From assembly GCF_003693445.1 (NCBI RefSeq), contig NZ_RFAR01000116.1:1-36340 (forward strand): 36,340 bases of DNA, written 5' to 3'. The notes beneath the pieces were generated by a model that ran no database searches, had not been told where the DNA came from, and saw only the letters and a list, made by a program, of their open reading frames with translations. The DNA comes from Aquitalea palustris. Its GTDB lineage: Bacteria > Pseudomonadota > Gammaproteobacteria > Burkholderiales > Chromobacteriaceae. Of this stretch, positions 32,897 to 36,340 are shown in pieces (the stretch's first letter is position 1; each line of letters begins with the position of its first letter). The position numbers and the translations under genes are program-made.

Positions 32897-34255
32897 ATGG
32901 TAGATAAGACATTGGCAGACAACACATTCAGTTTCAGCAAAGACGTATTAGCAGGCATCGCCAGTCGTGTACTGGAACTGGCGCAACAGCATGGGGCTTC
33001 TGCCGCGGAAACGGATGTTTCCGAAGGCCTGGGACAGACGGTCAGCGTGCGTCTGGGCGAGGTGGAAACCATCGAGTACAACCAGGATAAGGGGGTGTCG
33101 GTCACCGTTTACCTGGGCCAAAAAAAGGGCCATGCCAGTACCTCTGATTTTTCCGAAGCCGCTCTGCAGGATACGGTGAAGGCTGCGCTGGATATCGCAC
33201 GCTTTACGGCCGAGGACGAGTGTTCCGGGCTGGCGGACCGGCAGTTGCTGGCCACCGATTTTCCCGATCTTGACTTGTTCCACCCGTGGAATCTGCCGGT
33301 GGAGCAGGCGATCGAGCTGGCGCGCCAGTGTGAAGATGCTGCCAGGGCAGTGGATGCACGCATCCGTAATTCGGAAGGCGCTTCGGTATCCGCACAAGCC
33401 AGTCATTTCATCTATGCCAACAGCCATGGTTTTCTGGCGGGTTATCCCGGCAGCCGTCACAGCATTTCTGCGGCAGTCGTCGCGGAAGAGGGCGGCTCGA
33501 TGCAGCGTGATTACTGGTACTCGGCCGCACGTCATCCGGCTGATCTGGATGATCCGCTCAAGATCGGCCGTATCGCGGGCGAGCGGGCTGTGCGTCGGTT
33601 GTCGGCCCGCCGGGTGAAGACCGGACAGTACCCGGTACTATTCGAGGCGCCAGTGGCGGCCTCCTTGCTGGGTCATCTGGTGTCGGCGATCAGTGGTGGT
33701 AATTTGTACCGCAAGTCTTCTTTCTTGCTGGATTGCCAGGGGCAGCAGATTTTCCATCCCAATATCACGGTGGATGAAGATCCCTTTGTGCTGCGTGGCA
33801 TGTCGAGCGGTGCCTTTGATAGTGAAGGGGTGGAAACCTCGGCGCGACGGCTGGTTGATCAGGGGGTATTGCAGGGCTATATGCTGGCCAGTTACTCGGC
33901 ACGCAAGCTCGGTTTGCAGACAACCGGCAATGCTGGCGGCCCGCATAATCTGCTGGTGCACAGCACGGGCGAGAGCTTTGACGAGTTGTTGCTGCAGGTG
34001 GGGACGGGTCTGCTGGTCACCGAACTGCTGGGGCATGGCATCAATACCGTGACCGGCGATTATTCACGCGGCGCGGCCGGCTTCTGGGTGGAAAATGGTG
34101 TGATCGCCTATCCGGTGGAGGAAATCACCATCGCAGGCAATCTGCGTGAAATGTTCCAGCACATGGTGGCGGTCGGTACGGATACCTTGTCACGAGGTGG
34201 CAAAGTCATGGGTTCGGTGTTGATCGAGTCGATGACCGTGGCGGGCGAGGACTAA
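32897..34255 (+). CDS. pmbA: TldE/PmbA metalloprotease subunit
   Basis: The 452-residue cytoplasmic protein pairs with TldD to form a protease that, in E. coli, trims microcin B17 and degrades CcdA. It begins with a predicted N-terminal domain (SRVLELAQQHGASAAETDVS...SVRLGEVETIEYNQDKG). The C-terminal half contains GNAGGPHNLLV, TGLLVTELLGHGINTVTGDYSRGAAGFWVENG and the final EEITIAGNLREM. The TldD HExxxH active site is absent, as expected for TldE. The ATG at 32897 fits the family start; a longer open frame runs upstream but overlaps the promoter region. Its partner tldD is not in this window. A hairpin terminator follows. Confidence 0.95.
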   Translation: MVDKTLADNTFSFSKDVLAGIASRVLELAQQHGASAAETDVSEGLGQTVSVRLGEVETIEYNQDKGVSVTVYLGQKKGHASTSDFSEAALQDTVKAALDIARFTAEDECSGLADRQLLATDFPDLDLFHPWNLPVEQAIELARQCEDAARAVDARIRNSEGASVSAQASHFIYANSHGFLAGYPGSRHSISAAVVAEEGGSMQRDYWYSAARHPADLDDPLKIGRIAGERAVRRLSARRVKTGQYPVLFEAPVAASLLGHLVSAISGGNLYRKSSFLLDCQGQQIFHPNITVDEDPFVLRGMSSGAFDSEGVETSARRLVDQGVLQGYMLASYSARKLGLQTTGNAGGPHNLLVHSTGESFDELLLQVGTGLLVTELLGHGINTVTGDYSRGAAGFWVENGVIAYPVEEITIAGNLREMFQHMVAVGTDTLSRGGKVMGSVLIESMTVAGED

Positions 34256-34268
34256 GGCTGGTGTGATG

Positions 34269-34294
34269 CGGCTGCTTGTCAGAGCAGCCGTTTT
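34269..34294 (+). terminator. Terminator of pmbA
   Basis: CGGCTGCT (34269-34276) pairs with AGCAGCCG (34283-34290) around a 6-nt loop, followed by TTTT. It lies 14 bp after the pmbA stop. Confidence 0.8.
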
Positions 34295-34342
34295 CCGGCT
34301 ATGCCTATAACAACAACTAATGCATCCACAGCGAGGTGCAAG

Positions 34343-35482
34343 ATGGCGGGGAAGAGCAAGATCGGTCTGGTGCTGTCGGGAGGCGGCGCCCGTGCCGCCT
34401 ATCAGGCGGGTGTATTGCTGGCCATTTCACGTTTGCTGCCGGAGCCGGAACGCAATCCCTTTCCCATTATCTGTGGTACTTCGGCCGGAGCCATCAATGC
34501 CGTGGCAGTGGCTGCCGGGGCGGGCAATTATCGCCAGGCGGTGCGCTATCTGGCGCAGATGTGGAAGCAATTGCACATCAATAACGTCTACGATGCCAGC
34601 CTAAGTTATTTTCTCAAGACCTTTTTCCATTTTGGCATTTCCATCGCTACGGGTGGCCGCGGCTGGCGTAATCCGCGCAGCTTTCTGGATAATGCGCCAT
34701 TGCGCGATTTTCTGGCTCGTACCATGCCGCTGGACGGTATTCAGGATTCACTGGAACAGAATGCCCTGCAGGCACTGGCGCTGACGGCATCCTGCTTCAG
34801 CACCGGCATGTCGGTGACCTTTTTTGAGGGGCAGTCCAATATCAATGAGTGGTCGCGTCATCAGCGCATGGGTGTGCGCGAGAGAATCTCGCTGGATCAT
34901 CTGATGGCGACTTCCGCCATTCCGCTGATCTTTCCCTCGACCCAGATCGGCAAGCTGCATTATTGCGATGGTGCCATTCGGCAGATGGCGCCCTTGTCGC
35001 CAGCCTTGCATTTGGGGGCGGAAAAGCTGTTTATCGTGGGTTTGAGCAGCCAGCGACCGCAAGGGGTCGAGCGCCGTACGACCGGCCTGGCGCCAAGCCC
35101 GGCGCAAATATTCGGCCACCTGCTCAATAGTGTGTTCATCGACAGCATGTCGATGGATATGGAGCGCTTGTTACGGGTGAATCACACGGTGTCATTGCTG
35201 GAAGGGCATCAGGAGCTGTGCTCGCAAACCAGCCTCAAGCAAGTGGACATTTTCATGTTGAACCCCAGTAAATCACTGGAAAGCATTGCCTACCAGTATG
35301 CACACCAGTTTCCGCCAGTATTGCGCTTCCTGATGAAGGGGGCGGGTGGCACGCGCCAGCGTGGTATGACGCTGGCGACTTATTTGCTGTTTGAGCCGGG
35401 ATATTGTCGTGCCCTGATTGCGCTTGGTTACAAGGATGCGCTGAATCAGCGCGAAGCCATCAAACAATTTCTGGAACTTTGA
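34343..35482 (+). CDS. Cytoplasmic patatin-like phospholipase
   Basis: The 379-residue protein has no signal peptide. The patatin domain (about 6-230) has the oxyanion loop SGGGARAAYQAG (12-23), nucleophile Ser47 in GTSAG and Asp209 in CDGAIRQ, giving the Ser-Asp dyad. The C-terminal part (about 240-379) is helical and unassigned. It is a different type from the barrel-fused protein at 27422-29647. The ATG at 34343 is preferred because GCGAGG lies upstream and the catalytic loop then falls at the usual distance from the N-terminus; a start at 34301 would add 14 residues. It may act in phospholipid turnover at the inner membrane. It is separated from dsbB by 60 bp. Confidence 0.87.
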   Translation: MAGKSKIGLVLSGGGARAAYQAGVLLAISRLLPEPERNPFPIICGTSAGAINAVAVAAGAGNYRQAVRYLAQMWKQLHINNVYDASLSYFLKTFFHFGISIATGGRGWRNPRSFLDNAPLRDFLARTMPLDGIQDSLEQNALQALALTASCFSTGMSVTFFEGQSNINEWSRHQRMGVRERISLDHLMATSAIPLIFPSTQIGKLHYCDGAIRQMAPLSPALHLGAEKLFIVGLSSQRPQGVERRTTGLAPSPAQIFGHLLNSVFIDSMSMDMERLLRVNHTVSLLEGHQELCSQTSLKQVDIFMLNPSKSLESIAYQYAHQFPPVLRFLMKGAGGTRQRGMTLATYLLFEPGYCRALIALGYKDALNQREAIKQFLEL

Positions 35483-35542
35483 GTCTGTAGCAAAATCTCA
35501 GAGCTTTCGTATTTCAGCCCAAAACATAAACAAGGGGATGTT

Positions 35543-36037
35543 GTGAGTATTCGTTTATCGCGCCGACAAGGGTTCTTTCTGGTGGCTGCCGGATGTGCCG
35601 CAGCCATGGGCTTTGCCCTGTATTCGCAGTATGTTTTGCTGCTGGAGCCTTGCCCGTTGTGCATTTTCCAGCGCGTTGGTGTTATTACCGTCGGCCTGAT
35701 TGCTCTGTTGGCAGCCCTGCATAATCCCGGTCGTGGCGGCTATCGCCTGTGGGCCGGGCTTGGTGTGCTGGCTGCACTGGCGGGTGGAGCGGTTTCCGTG
35801 CGGCAGCTGTGGTTGCAGAGTTTGCCGGAAGACCAGGTGCCGGCCTGCGGACCTGGGCTGGACTATCTGATGGAAACCTCACCGCTATGGGATGTGCTTT
35901 CCAAGGTATTCAAGGGGAGTGGTGAATGTGCCAAAGTGGATTGGACTTTCCTGGGCCAGGCCATGCCGTTCTGGGTGGCAGTATTTTTTGTCGGCGTCAT
36001 TGCCATGCAGCTTTGGCTGGTCATGCGCAAGGATTGA
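35543..36037 (+). CDS. dsbB: Disulfide bond formation protein DsbB
   Basis: The 164-residue inner-membrane protein reoxidises DsbA and passes electrons to quinones. It has four membrane helices (about 9-29, 45-60, 70-89 and 143-161). The redox pair Cys37-Cys40 is in EPCPLC. The second pair is Cys102 and Cys129, in the periplasmic loop. The start codon is GTG, because the ATG a few bases upstream runs into a stop; AAGGGG lies 6 bp before the GTG. No dsbA is adjacent, as is usual. A strong terminator follows. Confidence 0.95.
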   Translation: MSIRLSRRQGFFLVAAGCAAAMGFALYSQYVLLLEPCPLCIFQRVGVITVGLIALLAALHNPGRGGYRLWAGLGVLAALAGGAVSVRQLWLQSLPEDQVPACGPGLDYLMETSPLWDVLSKVFKGSGECAKVDWTFLGQAMPFWVAVFFVGVIAMQLWLVMRKD

Positions 36038-36104
36038 ACTGAGCCATCAACCACAGCCGCTAGTGGTTAAACTGCTGGCGGTGTAATTTGGCGCGACACG
36101 ATAG

Positions 36105-36127
36105 AACCCGGCAATGCCGGGTTTTTT
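36105..36127 (+). terminator. Rho-independent terminator of dsbB
   Basis: AACCCGGC (36105-36112) pairs with GCCGGGTT (36116-36123) around AAT. T residues continue to 36127. Confidence 0.9.
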
Positions 36128-36270
36128 GCGTAAATGGCGGATTATTTACACACTCCTGCTGGACTTGCATGCCCCTGTCTATTGGGGTGGGCTGCATGCA
36201 CATGGTTTTCACGACCATGAGCATCGTATCGCTGGCTGGCTTGGGGGCAGAGGATATCGAATGGGAATGC

Positions 36271-36298
36271 AAAAAAGCAGCCGATGGCTGCTTTTTTT
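36271..36298. terminator. Terminator of the tRNA gene (minus strand)
   Basis: AAAAAAGCAGCC (36271-36282) pairs with GGCTGCTTTTTT (36286-36297) around GAT. It lies 6 bp past the tRNA 3' end on the minus strand. The A and T runs make it work on both strands. Confidence 0.85.
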
Positions 36299-36303
36299 GA
36301 TAT

Positions 36304-36340
36304 TGGCGGAGTGGACGGGACTCGAACCCGCGACCCCCGG
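36304..36340 (-). tRNA. tRNA-Asp, 3' part (partial)
   Basis: Read on the minus strand, the last bases give part of the anticodon stem (CCGG), variable loop, T arm (GCGGG-TTCGAGT-CCCGT) and acceptor strand CCACTCC, G, then a genome-encoded CCA at 36306-36304. This ending matches the usual bacterial tRNA-Asp(GUC) pattern (GGGGGTCGCGGGTTCGAGTC). The anticodon lies outside the window, so the amino acid is inferred from the 3' half. Confidence 0.85.

Larger units (their letters stand above)
36038..36303. other. Intergenic region between dsbB and the tRNA gene (266 bp)
   Basis: It holds two terminators, listed separately. Between them is an imperfect inverted repeat around 36169-36200 (GCATGCCCC with GGGG...GCATGC). 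A 70-codon open frame crosses here on each strand, but neither has a ribosome site, a family match or a convincing composition. I see no other gene. Confidence 0.5.

Noticed and set aside
36060-36300. Two open frames of about 70 codons in the dsbB-tRNA gap, one on each strand
   Set aside because: They cross two terminators, lack ribosome sites, and the encoded peptides look unlike real proteins.

Overview
The window is a GC-rich stretch of chromosomal DNA from a Gram-negative bacterium. The gene content and order point to a betaproteobacterium, and the overall protein style suggests the Neisseriales (Chromobacteriaceae such as Chromobacterium, Aquitalea or Vogesella). That placement is inference, because no 16S rRNA is present. 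Nearly all of it is ordinary core genome: coding density is high, genes sit in short operons closed by clear hairpin terminators, and I see no insertion sequence, prophage, CRISPR array or integron.

Layout. 1-426 is the 3' end of a chemoreceptor gene. 492-989 (minus) is a small outer-membrane beta-barrel protein. 1357-3936 is clpB, preceded by a sigma-32-like promoter. 4069-4976 holds a DUF2867 protein and a small cupin. 5045-5329 (minus) is a two-helix membrane protein, and 5615-6823 is an aromatic/aspartate aminotransferase. 6905-9942 (minus) is a tightly coupled operon: uup-like ABC-F ATPase, NlpC/P60 lipoprotein and a hypothetical protein. 10052-16613 is a housekeeping run: an unknown acidic protein, a YgfX-like protein, folC, a SPOR (DedD-like) protein, cvpA, purF and metZ. 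It resembles the folC-dedD-cvpA-purF(-metZ) order known from Pseudomonas and Escherichia.

16819-25694 is a complete local fatty-acid degradation locus: a PsrA-like TetR regulator, fadE, a YciA-like acyl-CoA thioesterase, the outer-membrane transporter fadL, a FadN-type 3-hydroxyacyl-CoA dehydrogenase/enoyl-CoA hydratase and the thiolase fadA. Together these cover uptake across the outer membrane (FadL), acyl-CoA dehydrogenation (FadE), hydration and second oxidation (FadB/FadN) and thiolysis (FadA); a thioesterase could relieve acyl-CoA build-up. The promoters of the regulator and of fadL both carry the same AAAC-N4-GTTT palindrome, which matches the published PsrA operator type. The locus therefore appears to carry its own regulatory circuit. 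This is the most interesting signal I found.

25797-29647 holds a PilZ-like protein divergent from a patatin-type phospholipase fused to a BamA-like barrel (type Vd secretion, PlpD-like). Then come trpC, a YheT-type hydrolase, mog and darP (yjgA) on the minus strand, with pmbA (tldE) divergent from darP. After these lie a second, cytoplasmic patatin-like protein and dsbB. The window ends inside a minus-strand tRNA gene that looks like tRNA-Asp.

I found no clearly new biological system. The best leads are the local PsrA-type circuit, the string of intergenic hairpins in the fad locus, the altered thioesterase motif, and the PilZ/type Vd phospholipase pair.
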